Positions 1-8,961 are shown, counted from the first letter of the stretch. The stretch: 40,515 nucleotides of DNA from Sulfurimonas sp. (GCF_027056685.1 NZ_JALUKE010000051.1:1-40515); one strand, 5' to 3'. Notes: generated from the letters alone by a model not told the origin. Numbers and translations: made by a program.

Positions 1-42
1 CTAGGACATGATTTTAATTATCCTAGAGATATAACTTTATAA
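1..42 (+). CDS. C-terminal end of an upstream gene (partial)
   Basis: The first frame is open from base 1 to a TAA at 40-42 and reads LGHDFNYPRDITL, which looks like natural protein sequence. The next gene starts 16 bases later, so it would be the upstream member of the same operon. Thirteen residues are too few to name a family. The CTAGGA/TCCTAG inverted repeat at 1-26 lies inside this stretch and is probably incidental. Confidence 0.35.
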   Translation, partial: LGHDFNYPRDITL

Positions 43-58
43 AGGCAGGGAAAAAGAT

Positions 59-1189
59 ATGAAAGATTTAAAAATACCTTTTAGTAGATACGAGAGTTCA
101 AGAAGTGCGCACTCAAATGTAAGTGATTCACTTGATGGAGAAGATACAAATCAAATAGAAGAACTTGAGCGTGAGTTTTGTGAATATGTAGGTGCAAAAT
201 ATGCAATTGCAACTTCACATGGTACTTCCGCTCTTCATCTTGCTATGCTTGCGTTTGATCTTAAACGCGGTGACAAAGTAGTTTGTAGTGTAAATGCACA
301 TCCAAATGTTCCAGAAGTTGTGCGTCATTTTGATGCTGAACCTGTTTTTATTGATATTGCTAAAAATAGTTATAACATTGATTTGGACAAACTTGAAGCA
401 TATTTACAAGAGCATAAGTCAAAAAAACTTAAAGCTGTTATTTTAACGCATTTGGGTGGTGAAAGTGTTGACCTCGAGCGAGTTTATAGTATGGCAAAAC
501 TTTACAATGTTAGAATTGTTGAAGATGCAAGTGAAGCGCTTGGTGCAACTTATAAGGGGAATAAAATAGGTGCAACTGGTGCCGATATTGTTACCTTTAA
601 TTTTTCTCCACACTTAAAAAAGAATATTTGTAATGGGGGAATGCTTGTAACAGAAGATGAAGAGGTAATAGAGCGTGCTAGATTGTTAGCGCATCATGCT
701 ATGGTTCGTGATGAAGATGCTTTAGAGTATATTTATGATGTTGTTGATATTGGTAATGACTACTCTTTATCACAGCTAAACGCAGCTTATATTCGTGCGC
801 AGGTAAAAGAGCAGGATGCTAATGTAAAAAGAGAGCGTGAAATAGCGCAAATGTACTCTAAAGAACTGGCTAATGTAGAACATGTTCAAATACCAAGTAT
901 GGATAATGAAGAGAACTCATTTTCACTCTATATTATTAAAATAGATAAAAATAGAGACTCTTTTGCAACAGCTCTTCAAGAGGAAGGAATTGGTAGCGGG
1001 CTTCATTATATTCCACTGCATCTTTTAACTTACTATAAAACAAAATATTCATTGCGTGTTAATGATTTTCCTGTAGCTCTTCGTACTTTTCAGCAAGTGT
1101 TATCACTTCCAATTTATGCAAGTATGAGTGATGATGAGGTCAAAACTGTTATAAAAGCAGTGAAAAAAATTGCAAAGACAAGAGTATAA
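59..1189 (+). CDS. DegT/DnrJ/EryC1/StrS-family PLP aminotransferase
   Basis: This 376-residue protein has the fold-type-I layout of sugar aminotransferases, which move an amino group from glutamate to a keto-sugar nucleotide. Visible landmarks are ATSHGTSALHLAM near residue 52 (PLP phosphate loop), VEDASEALGATYKG near 154 (the Asp that pairs with the PLP nitrogen), and the active-site segment FNFSPHLKKNICNGG ending at 194. The Schiff-base lysine must be K187 or K188, but a gap-free comparison with ArnB-type proteins puts Leu186 at the usual lysine position. A GGGA upstream of the ATG serves as ribosome site. It lies six bases ahead of lpxK, so a role in envelope sugar synthesis is a reasonable inference; the substrate cannot be read from sequence. 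Confidence 0.85.
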   Translation: MKDLKIPFSRYESSRSAHSNVSDSLDGEDTNQIEELEREFCEYVGAKYAIATSHGTSALHLAMLAFDLKRGDKVVCSVNAHPNVPEVVRHFDAEPVFIDIAKNSYNIDLDKLEAYLQEHKSKKLKAVILTHLGGESVDLERVYSMAKLYNVRIVEDASEALGATYKGNKIGATGADIVTFNFSPHLKKNICNGGMLVTEDEEVIERARLLAHHAMVRDEDALEYIYDVVDIGNDYSLSQLNAAYIRAQVKEQDANVKREREIAQMYSKELANVEHVQIPSMDNEENSFSLYIIKIDKNRDSFATALQEEGIGSGLHYIPLHLLTYYKTKYSLRVNDFPVALRTFQQVLSLPIYASMSDDEVKTVIKAVKKIAKTRV

Positions 1190-1195
1190 AAAGAT

Positions 1196-2086
1196 TTGAA
1201 AAAATCTCTTGTATTTTGGGTTGAAGAGTACTTCTACAACCCATCTTTGTTACAAAAACTGCTCTCTTTTTTTCTACTCCCTTTAAGTTGGCTCTACTGT
1301 TTTGTGATGTATCTGCGTTTTCGTTCAAAGAGAGCCGAAGATTTTAAAATAAAAATCATTAGTGTTGGAAATTTAACAGTTGGTGGAAGTGGAAAAACAC
1401 CACTTGTCACTGCGTTTGGAGCTGCCTTTAAGAATCCTGCCATCATTTTACGCGGTTATGGACGCAACTCAAAAGGGCTTGTAGTCGTTAAAGATGCAAA
1501 AGAGATTTTGTGTGATGTAAGTGTGAGTGGGGATGAAGCGATGATATATGCCAAAAAGCTACCAAACGCAGTAGTCATTGTGAGTGAAGATAGAAAACCT
1601 GCCATCAAAAAAGCTAAAGAGATGGGATGTGAAATAGTTCTGCTCGATGATGCATACTCCAAACACGACATAAAAAAGCTTGATGTACTCATAGATGTAG
1701 CAACAAAAAATAACTTTTGTCTGCCAAGTGGACCCTATAGAGAGCGTTTATGGAGTTTTAAAGAGGCAGTTGTACTTCAAGAGGATGTGGACTTTACAAG
1801 AGTTGTAACACTCGAAGCACAAACGCAGCGAATGTCACTTGTAACGGCAATAGCAAGACCTTCGCGTCTTAATAAATATCTTCCTAAAGTGGTAGGCAAA
1901 CACTACTTTGAAGACCATCATAGTTTTACAAAAGAGGAGCTTCAAGCAATTTTAGAAGCAGACAACGCTACCTCTTTGCTTGTTACTTTTAAAGATTATG
2001 TAAAAATTGAAAGTTTTGGACTTCCACTCTCACTTCTTGATTTGGAAGTGAAAGTAGATACAAATGTTTTAGACCGTTTGTTTTGA
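1196..2086 (+). CDS. lpxK: Tetraacyldisaccharide 4'-kinase LpxK
   Basis: LpxK phosphorylates the 4' position of the lipid A disaccharide precursor at the inner membrane, using ATP. The 296-residue protein has the family layout: an N-terminal hydrophobic anchor (about residues 20-40), then SVGNLTVGGSGKTPLV (Walker A, about 57-72), RGYGRNSKG near 86 and a LLDDAY segment near 149. The start is TTG at 1196, only six bases after the aminotransferase stop, giving MKKSLVFWVEEYF. Its last 18 bases overlap the end of the convergent permease gene, so there is no room for a terminator between them. Confidence 0.95.
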   Translation: MKKSLVFWVEEYFYNPSLLQKLLSFFLLPLSWLYCFVMYLRFRSKRAEDFKIKIISVGNLTVGGSGKTPLVTAFGAAFKNPAIILRGYGRNSKGLVVVKDAKEILCDVSVSGDEAMIYAKKLPNAVVIVSEDRKPAIKKAKEMGCEIVLLDDAYSKHDIKKLDVLIDVATKNNFCLPSGPYRERLWSFKEAVVLQEDVDFTRVVTLEAQTQRMSLVTAIARPSRLNKYLPKVVGKHYFEDHHSFTKEELQAILEADNATSLLVTFKDYVKIESFGLPLSLLDLEVKVDTNVLDRLF

Positions 2087-3358
2087 AATAACACGTTCTT
2101 TGAAGTAACGCAGTAAAAACTCTGCAGTAAATGCAATAGCAAAAGTAGCTATAAGATAGTATGCAATCTCTGGCATAGTTTTGTAAGTAGAGTAGAGTGT
2201 AAGTGCTGCAACTCCAAACATTGCTAATATCGCCAAAACAACGAGTGAGTGTTTTGCTCCTGTCTCTTTGATGAGATTAAGATGCGCGATGTGCGTAGTT
2301 CCTTGTACTATTAGCATAACAATGGCAGCGACAGTGGTAATCTGGGTAAGATTAAAAAAGAGTATCATGGGAATAATAAGTAATGCACTTACAATTAAAC
2401 CATCAAAAGATTGGTAAATATGATACTCATAAACTTCTGGAAGATTTCCATCTTTTGCCATTGTGTAACCAATATCTGAAACAGCATAAAGCGTTGCGTT
2501 TATGGCTGAAGCAGTTGCTAAAAGAGCAGTAGCTGCCATAATTTTAAATCCCCACTCTCCAAAAATAGGTTTAGCAGCCTCCGCTAAAGCATAATCTTTT
2601 GTCTCTATAACTTTTTCTAACGATAAATTTCCAAGAACAGAAATACTTGTAAGAATATATAGAGCTGCTACAAAAAGGAGCGAGATAAACATAGCTTTCA
2701 TCATGGTGACTTTTGGATTGTCCATATCTTCAACAGTATTTGTAATGACACTAAAACCCTGATAAGCAAAAAAAGTGATACCAATGGCAAAAACCATACC
2801 ACTAATAGGTGGCATATCATGCAGACTTAAAAGTTCAGGTTTTATAGTAAAGAGTGCGGCAATGGTAAATACTATAAGAACAGAGAGTTTGACTATAACA
2901 ATAAAATTTTCAGATTTTGCAACAATAGAAGCACCAATAAGATTGATAAGTGTAAAAAGAACTATAATGCCAATTGCAAAAATATTAATCCATAGTGTAT
3001 CGCCATGAGCCATAAAAGTAGCACTGTATGTACCAAAAGATTTGGCAACGGCAGCGATGGCAATGAGCTGGGAGAAGTAAAACATAACACTCATAGAACC
3101 AGAGAATATGTTTTCTCCAAATCCCTGCACTAAATACTCAACAATACCTCCACGAGACTGGTAGCGTACAGCAAGTTTTGCAAGAGAATAACCGCTAAAG
3201 AGTGCAATAATACCACCAAATACAAAAGAGAGCCAGACGATGTTACCCGCCATAGCTCCAGCTTGACCAATGACAATGAAGATACCCGCACCAACCATGG
3301 AGCCGATGCCTAAAAAGACAGCACTCCACAAGCCAAAGGCTTTTTTACTCTCTTGCAT
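2069..3358 (-). CDS. APC-family amino acid permease
   Basis: The 429-residue protein is almost wholly hydrophobic, with about twelve membrane segments. It starts with the APC superfamily signature GIGSMVGAGIFIVIGQAG (about residues 17-34), the unwound first helix that binds the substrate amino group. A second conserved stretch, FFAYQGFSVITNTVEDMDNP, follows at about 196-215. Such proteins carry amino acids or polyamines by proton- or solute-coupled transport; the substrate is not evident. It is the second gene of a leftward pair, beginning one base after the HdeD-like gene ends, and its 3' end overlaps lpxK. Confidence 0.88.
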   Translation of the reverse strand: MQESKKAFGLWSAVFLGIGSMVGAGIFIVIGQAGAMAGNIVWLSFVFGGIIALFSGYSLAKLAVRYQSRGGIVEYLVQGFGENIFSGSMSVMFYFSQLIAIAAVAKSFGTYSATFMAHGDTLWINIFAIGIIVLFTLINLIGASIVAKSENFIVIVKLSVLIVFTIAALFTIKPELLSLHDMPPISGMVFAIGITFFAYQGFSVITNTVEDMDNPKVTMMKAMFISLLFVAALYILTSISVLGNLSLEKVIETKDYALAEAAKPIFGEWGFKIMAATALLATASAINATLYAVSDIGYTMAKDGNLPEVYEYHIYQSFDGLIVSALLIIPMILFFNLTQITTVAAIVMLIVQGTTHIAHLNLIKETGAKHSLVVLAILAMFGVAALTLYSTYKTMPEIAYYLIATFAIAFTAEFLLRYFKERVISKQTV

Positions 3359-3359
3359 C

Positions 3360-3905
3360 TTAGCTATTTAATTTTTTAAAGATAGAACCAGTTGCAAGAA
3401 GTGCAATGCCATCAAAGAAGAGACTAAAGCCCACTAAAAGTCCTATAAGATAAAGAGAGGTAAACGGCCAGCCTACTATAAATAAAATACCAATCAGTAG
3501 TGAAAAAATAGCATTTACAAGCCACCATACCCAACCTTTTGCAGGTTTCATAGTAAATGCCATAGAAAAGCTTGCAAAAGAATCCACAAAAAAGTAGATA
3601 GCAAGTAAAAGACCTACTGTACCAACACCTGTCATTGGATAAAAAATCATTAGTAGCGAAATACCGATAAGTACAAAACTTTTTAACCAACCAAGGTAAT
3701 CTTCTTTGTCTGTAATATATGTAAAGTAAGCAGCCATAAATCCTGCAAACATCATAATCCATGCCACAAATGCAACTGTTGCAACTGTCATATAAACTGG
3801 CTCAAATATACCAGCAAGCCCTAAAATAATAAAAATAACACCCGCTATTTTTGAGTATTTAGTAAACTTCTCAAATAGATGTTCAGCATTTGGATATTTC
3901 CACAT
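3360..3905 (-). CDS. HdeD-like (DUF308) inner-membrane protein
   Basis: I place the start at the ATG at 3905 (MWKYPNAEHLFEKF), giving 181 residues, because an AAAGGAA ribosome site lies at 3911-3917 in ideal position. A longer frame to 3977 would put the promoter region inside the gene. The product has about six membrane helices arranged as three hairpins, with FYPMTGVGTVGLLLAIYFFV and LLVGFSLFFDGIALLATGS typical of the HdeD/DUF308 group. HdeD in Escherichia coli is linked to acid resistance, but the molecular activity of the family is unknown. It is the first gene of an apparent two-gene operon with the APC permease. Confidence 0.8.
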   Translation of the reverse strand: MWKYPNAEHLFEKFTKYSKIAGVIFIILGLAGIFEPVYMTVATVAFVAWIMMFAGFMAAYFTYITDKEDYLGWLKSFVLIGISLLMIFYPMTGVGTVGLLLAIYFFVDSFASFSMAFTMKPAKGWVWWLVNAIFSLLIGILFIVGWPFTSLYLIGLLVGFSLFFDGIALLATGSIFKKLNS

Positions 3906-3935
3906 TGTTTTTCCTTTAAAATAATTTGAAAGCAT

Positions 3936-3975
3936 TGTAACATAATGATAGTCTTCAAAGTGTAACTTATGTAAC
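3936..3975. repeat. Three TGTAAC repeats upstream of the HdeD-like gene
   Basis: TGTAAC occurs at 3936-3941, 3961-3966 and 3970-3975 in the region 30-70 bases before the chosen HdeD start. The spacing (25 and 9 bases) and location suit a transcription factor binding cluster, but no regulator is encoded nearby and the words are AT-rich. Confidence 0.3.
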
Positions 3976-4117
3976 ATTTCTCCTATTCATCAACTCGGCT
4001 TTTACATTTAAGTCTAAGTGGATTTTATTGTTGGTGTAGTTGTTTAAGCTTTTTGGATGTAAAATGACGGATAAATTAAATATTAGTAAGAGTTGTGGAA
4101 ATAAAATTATTACAAAA

Positions 4118-4123
4118 TATACT
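4118..4123 (+). promoter_or_regulatory. Probable -10 element for the signalling cassette
   Basis: TATACT lies 22 bases upstream of the first cassette ATG, in an AT-rich stretch, and is followed by an AAAGGGA ribosome site. As is common in Campylobacterota, no clear -35 box is visible. Confidence 0.45.
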
Positions 4124-4145
4124 ATTTTTCAGAAAGGGATGCTAA

Positions 4146-5828
4146 ATGATTATTAATATTAAAGAGTTGGTACAACAAACAAAAGATATAAGAGTTCTCT
4201 ATGTTGAAGATGAAGAGAGTGTAAGAGAGCAGACTTTAATGATTTTGGAGATGCTATTTACTTCTATTGATTCTGCGTTTGATGGTGAAGACGGATGGCA
4301 GAAGTATCAAAAAAGTAGTTATGATATTGTTTTTACTGACATAAGTATGCCTCGTATGGGTGGGCTTGAGCTTACTCGTCATATTAAAGAGCAAAATCCT
4401 ATGCAAAAGGTTGCCATTATTTCAGCATATAATACTGCTGATTATCTCTTAGAAGCCATAGAATTAGGTGCAGATGGATTTATTTTAAAGCCTATAAATA
4501 TGAATAAAATGATGATAAGTATTAAGAAATTAGCAGATGGCGTTGTGGCTGCACAATTTATGAGAGATTATAATCAACAGTTACAAGACGAAGTTCAGAA
4601 AAAGACACAAATCATTAAGAAACAGGCTCTTACAGATAAACTTACTACTCTTCAAAATCGTTTTGCGCTTAACACTATGCTTGATAGTTTAGAACAAGAG
4701 ATGAGTCTTGTTTTGGTAAATATTGATAATTTTGATAGTATAAATACAATTTATGGCTATGATAATGGAAATAAAGTTATACAATCTTTGGCAAAACTCA
4801 TTGCTAAAAATATGCCAAGTAATTCAGAATTATATTATGTAGGAAGTGATGAATTTTGTATTGTTGCTCAAGAGATGGATAGAAATAAAATCAAAATTTA
4901 TGCACAAGATCTACAAGAAGTTGTTGCAAATTCGTTTGTGGAGCTTGATGGTAATAAGCTAAAAGGTACTGTTACTATATCCATAGCACAAGGCAGAGAG
5001 AACCTTTTAAAATATGCGCATATAGCACTTAAAGAGGCAAAAAACAAAGGGAAAAATCGTATAGAATTTTATGCAAAAGAGTTAAATGTTGAAAAATTAC
5101 AGCGTCAAATTCAGGAGTATAGTCCTATTATTCGTCAGGCTATTGAGTCTGGAAATATTGTACCTTACTTTCAGCCTATTATTGATAATTCTAGCCATAA
5201 AATTACAAAATATGAGTGTCTAGCAAGAATAGAAGATGGTGATCAGGTTTACTCTCCTTACTATTTTATAGATGTCGCAAGAATGATAGGGCTTGTTTCT
5301 GAAATTACAAAAATAATGATAGATAAATCTTTTAAAATGTTTAGTGGTAATGATTATGAGTTTTCTATTAATATAACAGAAGTTGATCTCAATGATGAAT
5401 ATCTTTATGACTATTTTAAAGAGAAGTTACAGGAGTATAATATTGATGTTTCTCGTGTTATATTGGAAGTTTTAGAAGGAGTAAGTGCGCATGGTCTTAC
5501 TAATTCACTCCAACAGCTCAAAAGATTAAAATCATTTGGATTTACTATTGCCATAGATGATTTTGGAACGCAAAATTCAAATTTTGAAAGAGTTAACAAT
5601 ATGAATGTTGACTTTATTAAGATTGATGGTGGATTTGTCAAAAATATGGCAACAGATGAAAAAAGTTACTCTATAGTGAAGACGATAAGTGAATTTTCAA
5701 AGAGTATAGGGGCAAAGGTAATTGCAGAGTATGTACATGATAAAGAGACACAAAAAAGAGTGGAGGAGCTTGGTATAGAGTATTCACAGGGATACTATTT
5801 TTCTAGACCTAAAAGAGAGTTAGATTGA
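4146..5828 (+). CDS. Response regulator with GGDEF and EAL domains (cyclic-di-GMP turnover)
   Basis: The 560-residue protein has an N-terminal receiver domain (about 14-130) with acidic pocket VEDEE and predicted phospho-acceptor Asp65 in FTDISMPRMGG. A GGDEF domain follows (about 160-300), then an EAL domain (about 310-558). The GGDEF signature is degenerate, reading YVGSDEF, so cyclase activity is doubtful. The EAL domain keeps most metal and catalytic positions: ECL in place of EAL, SINIT, LEVLE, AIDDFGT, IKIDG, AEYV and QGYYFSRP. It therefore plausibly cleaves cyclic-di-GMP under phosphorylation control. It is the first gene of the cassette, and an AAAGGGA precedes the ATG. The nearby histidine kinase is the obvious candidate partner. 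Confidence 0.9.
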   Translation: MIINIKELVQQTKDIRVLYVEDEESVREQTLMILEMLFTSIDSAFDGEDGWQKYQKSSYDIVFTDISMPRMGGLELTRHIKEQNPMQKVAIISAYNTADYLLEAIELGADGFILKPINMNKMMISIKKLADGVVAAQFMRDYNQQLQDEVQKKTQIIKKQALTDKLTTLQNRFALNTMLDSLEQEMSLVLVNIDNFDSINTIYGYDNGNKVIQSLAKLIAKNMPSNSELYYVGSDEFCIVAQEMDRNKIKIYAQDLQEVVANSFVELDGNKLKGTVTISIAQGRENLLKYAHIALKEAKNKGKNRIEFYAKELNVEKLQRQIQEYSPIIRQAIESGNIVPYFQPIIDNSSHKITKYECLARIEDGDQVYSPYYFIDVARMIGLVSEITKIMIDKSFKMFSGNDYEFSINITEVDLNDEYLYDYFKEKLQEYNIDVSRVILEVLEGVSAHGLTNSLQQLKRLKSFGFTIAIDDFGTQNSNFERVNNMNVDFIKIDGGFVKNMATDEKSYSIVKTISEFSKSIGAKVIAEYVHDKETQKRVEELGIEYSQGYYFSRPKRELD

Positions 5829-5906
5829 AAAAGCGTTGGTTATTCAAAAAATATTAATGATGCTGCTGTGGAGTTTAGCATTACTATGAAGGAGTATGTG
5901 GTTTAA
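5829..5906 (+). other. In-frame open tail after the EAL gene stop codon
   Basis: Directly after the TGA at 5826-5828 the same frame stays open for 25 codons to a TAA at 5904-5906, reading KSVGYSKNINDAAVEFSITM and then KEYVV. The stretch looks protein-like, but EAL proteins normally end soon after QGYYFSRP. It contains the AAGGAG that serves the next gene. It could be a remnant of a longer gene, of a deleted neighbour, or chance. Confidence 0.35.
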
Positions 5907-5907
5907 G

Positions 5908-7071
5908 ATGGCGTATAATTTAAAAATTTATGAAAGTTTAAATATTTTATGTGTGGAAGATGATGAGAGTATTCGTACTGTTTACGATGCTATGTTCTCT
6001 CTTGTATTTAAAAATATCTATTTGGCTGAAAATGGAAAAGAAGGATTGAAAATTTTTCAAAAAGAGAAAATAGATATGGTACTTACAGATTACTCTATGC
6101 CTATTATGGATGGTCTTGAAATGAGTAGGCAGATACGAGAAATTGATGCTACTATTCCTATTATTATGATCACAGCTATTGAAAATATTAATATGTTACG
6201 AGATGCCATAGATATTCGTATAACAAGCTTTATAAAAAAGCCAATCTCTTCACAAAGTATCTTTGATACTTTAGAGTTTGTAGCAAAATCAGTTTTAGCA
6301 GAGAGACTTTTAGTGCAATTACAAAAAGAGAAACTGCTTTATGGTGAATACCAAGAGAATTTAACTTATGAAAAAGAGACAAAAATCATAAAAAATGATG
6401 TTGTAGAAGAGAGATTTTTAAATTTTGATTGTGAAGTTTTTTTTCAACCACGAGATACTTTAAGTGGCGATAGTTATAGCATACGAAAGGTTGATGAAGA
6501 GAGGTACTTTGCTTTTATTGTAGATGGTATGGGTAAGGGAATTTCTGCTTCTGTAACTGCTATGATGTGTTGTGCTTATACCAATCATATTGTAAATGAA
6601 ATTATGCTCACAAAAGAGCTCTTTTCTCTCTCTTTGTTAATTCAAAGAGTTATAAAGTTTTTAGCACCAAATTTGTTAGAGTATGAAGTTGTTTCTGCAT
6701 CTTTTTTACTTTTTGATGGAGAAAAAAACGAGCTGGAATACGCAATGTTTTCTATGCCTGCTATGCTTTATGTAAGTAAGGAAGATAAAAGTGTTCATAA
6801 GCTTAAATCAAACAACCCTCCTTTGTCTGCTTGTACAAATAGTGTAAATAGCAATAAAATATTACTGAGTAATATAGATAAATTTCTATTTTTTAGTGAT
6901 GGTGTTAATGAAAATATGCTTAAAGAGTCTAAAGATACCTATGCAAAGTTTTTAAATAATGATTTTTTCGAGAGTGCAAATTTAAAAGAGTTTGAAGCAA
7001 AAAGAGTAAATAGAATTGAAGAGCAAGAGGATGATGTTACTTATATTTATTTAAAAAATGGAGAAAAGTAG
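5908..7071 (+). CDS. Response regulator with SpoIIE/PP2C-type serine phosphatase domain
   Basis: An upstream in-frame ATG at 5896 is only one base from the AAGGAG at 5889-5894, so I prefer the ATG at 5908 (MAYNLKIYES), giving 387 residues. The receiver domain (about 10-125) has the VEDDES pocket and predicted phospho-acceptor Asp61 in LTDYSMPIMDG. After a linker comes a SpoIIE/RsbU-like PP2C domain (about 170-387) with metal-binding motifs SGDSYS, FIVDGMGKGISAS, FFSDGVNEN and EDDVTYIYLK. Proteins of this type dephosphorylate anti-sigma-antagonist or similar partners in response to a kinase. No such partner is encoded in the window. The stop codon directly abuts the next gene's ATG at 7072. 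Confidence 0.88.
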   Translation: MAYNLKIYESLNILCVEDDESIRTVYDAMFSLVFKNIYLAENGKEGLKIFQKEKIDMVLTDYSMPIMDGLEMSRQIREIDATIPIIMITAIENINMLRDAIDIRITSFIKKPISSQSIFDTLEFVAKSVLAERLLVQLQKEKLLYGEYQENLTYEKETKIIKNDVVEERFLNFDCEVFFQPRDTLSGDSYSIRKVDEERYFAFIVDGMGKGISASVTAMMCCAYTNHIVNEIMLTKELFSLSLLIQRVIKFLAPNLLEYEVVSASFLLFDGEKNELEYAMFSMPAMLYVSKEDKSVHKLKSNNPPLSACTNSVNSNKILLSNIDKFLFFSDGVNENMLKESKDTYAKFLNNDFFESANLKEFEAKRVNRIEEQEDDVTYIYLKNGEK

Positions 7072-8961
7072 ATGATAAAATTACTCTTTCTTTTTTGCCT
7101 TTTGAACATTGCTCTTTATGCAGACAATATAGATAATTTACTAGGAATAATACAAAAAAAGAGTGACCTTTCAGAGAAGACAAAGCTTGCAAATAGTGGT
7201 GTCTCTTTTGTATGGACGCGTGATGATTTAGATAGAATGCAAATCACAACTCTTAAACAGGTTTTAAATACAGTCTATCCTTTTGGATATGATGAAAATA
7301 GGTATGGTTTAGTTGACCCACTTACATATAATGCAAATCAACCTTTTTTAAGCTCTACTATTCGCCTCTATATTGACAATCAAGAAATAACAACAGGATT
7401 ATATGGAAGTGGTATTTTTCTTATGGGTGATGCAAATATTGACTGGGTCGATCATATAGAGATATATACAGAAAATCCAACATACGAATATGCAACAGAA
7501 TCAACGGTGACACTTATAAAACTCTATACAAAAAGTGTAGCCAAAGATGAGGGAAGTATGTTAAAAGTTGCGGGTGGAAGTTATGGGGCTGCTACTTTAG
7601 ATGCTTATAATGCCGGTTATATAAGTGATTGGTCCTATTTTGTATTTGGACTTGCCTCAAATGATAAAAGAGAAAAACATTATAGCTTTGCAACAAAGTT
7701 ATCACGAGATAAAAAGATAAATAGTGTAGTGGCGACTCTACATAAGGGGAACACAAACATACTCTTAAATGCATTCTCTCAAGATAGAAATGGTTTTATG
7801 AATGCAAGTTTAGATGCTACACCTGAAAAATCACAACTTAATGCGAAATATTTACATATTGGAATTGATTCTAAGATAAATAATTTTTCTTACCTTTTTA
7901 CTGCAAGTTACTCAAAAACAAAAGCTGAGATGTTAGATGATGTAACGCCTATAACTCCGACATTTCCAATAAAATATACGCAAACAAATACACACTCTTA
8001 TGTTTTAACTGGGGAAGTAAAATATAAATATCATAAAGAAAAGAATACTCTTTTAAGTGGTCTCAAATATAGAACCAAAAGAGCGAAATGGGACAAAGCA
8101 CTCCTTAATGGTATTAATATGGCAGCACATGATGATACACGAGTACAAAATATAGCAACTGCATATATGGAAAATCAATATGCACTGCAAAAAAACTCTA
8201 TTGTTACCATAGGGGCAGAGTATGAGCGAGTAGAAAATAGAGATACAGTTCAAAACGATAATCTTCTCATGTATAGAGTAGGGCATACTTATACAACAGA
8301 TAATTGGACAGTGAAAACTTTTTACTCACATACACTCTCTACGCTAGAACCATACCTTGTTAAGTCATTTACATTTACAGCACATCCTCTCTCTTACTAT
8401 AAACCTTCACAAAATGATACGCTTGTAGAAGATATATTATATGAGAAAAAAAATAATAAGTATGAGTTAATTCTTGATTATACAGAAGGCAAAGATTATT
8501 ATATTCCTTTAGATAAAGGGAGAATAGTCAACTATGACAAAACATTGAAAATGGGTGGAGTTGAAGCACGATGGACGCATTTTTATCATGGTTGTGATAA
8601 GCTTTTTATGCAAGGAGGGTATAGAGTTATCTACAATACTCCTAAAGAGTATTTTAGTACTCTTAAACAATATAGAGCAGTTGTTAGAAATATTAATACT
8701 TTTGATAAATTTGATATTTTTAATGAGTTGATTTACGATAGAAATAATGTTTCAAATAAAAATTTTTACAATTATAGTGCCGGGGTGAAGTATAACTACA
8801 GTGATAGTTTTACTTTTTCTATAAAAGGAGTAAATCTTTTTGATGATGCAAGAACAACTAACTATGCACGAATAAATCCTATAACATTTCAAGCAGAAAA
8901 AGAGCTTAATATATCGCCAATTGATAGAGAAATACAAATTAGTGCAAAGTGGGTTTTCTAA
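7072..8961 (+). CDS. TonB-dependent-receptor-like outer-membrane protein
   Basis: The 629-residue product starts with a signal peptide (residues 1-17, cleavage after ALYA). A plug-like domain follows, including WTRDDLDRMQITTLKQVLN near 48-66 and LYIDNQEI. The rest is rich in alternating aromatic and polar strands and ends in SAKWVF, the terminal phenylalanine expected for outer-membrane barrel assembly. I see no convincing TonB box and no N-terminal secretin/STN signalling domain. It is sandwiched in a signalling operon with no transport genes, so sensing a ligand is at least as likely as import. The start abuts the previous stop, and the stop shares a base with the next start. Confidence 0.8.
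   Translation: MIKLLFLFCLLNIALYADNIDNLLGIIQKKSDLSEKTKLANSGVSFVWTRDDLDRMQITTLKQVLNTVYPFGYDENRYGLVDPLTYNANQPFLSSTIRLYIDNQEITTGLYGSGIFLMGDANIDWVDHIEIYTENPTYEYATESTVTLIKLYTKSVAKDEGSMLKVAGGSYGAATLDAYNAGYISDWSYFVFGLASNDKREKHYSFATKLSRDKKINSVVATLHKGNTNILLNAFSQDRNGFMNASLDATPEKSQLNAKYLHIGIDSKINNFSYLFTASYSKTKAEMLDDVTPITPTFPIKYTQTNTHSYVLTGEVKYKYHKEKNTLLSGLKYRTKRAKWDKALLNGINMAAHDDTRVQNIATAYMENQYALQKNSIVTIGAEYERVENRDTVQNDNLLMYRVGHTYTTDNWTVKTFYSHTLSTLEPYLVKSFTFTAHPLSYYKPSQNDTLVEDILYEKKNNKYELILDYTEGKDYYIPLDKGRIVNYDKTLKMGGVEARWTHFYHGCDKLFMQGGYRVIYNTPKEYFSTLKQYRAVVRNINTFDKFDIFNELIYDRNNVSNKNFYNYSAGVKYNYSDSFTFSIKGVNLFDDARTTNYARINPITFQAEKELNISPIDREIQISAKWVF

Noticed and set aside
1-26. CTAGGA/TCCTAG inverted repeat as a terminator before the aminotransferase.
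   Set aside because: It lies within an open reading frame ending at 42, has a long loop and no T-run.
3424-3762. 112-codon open frame on the minus strand.
   Set aside because: It is a shadow of the HdeD-like gene in another frame, with cysteine- and tyrosine-rich nonsense composition.
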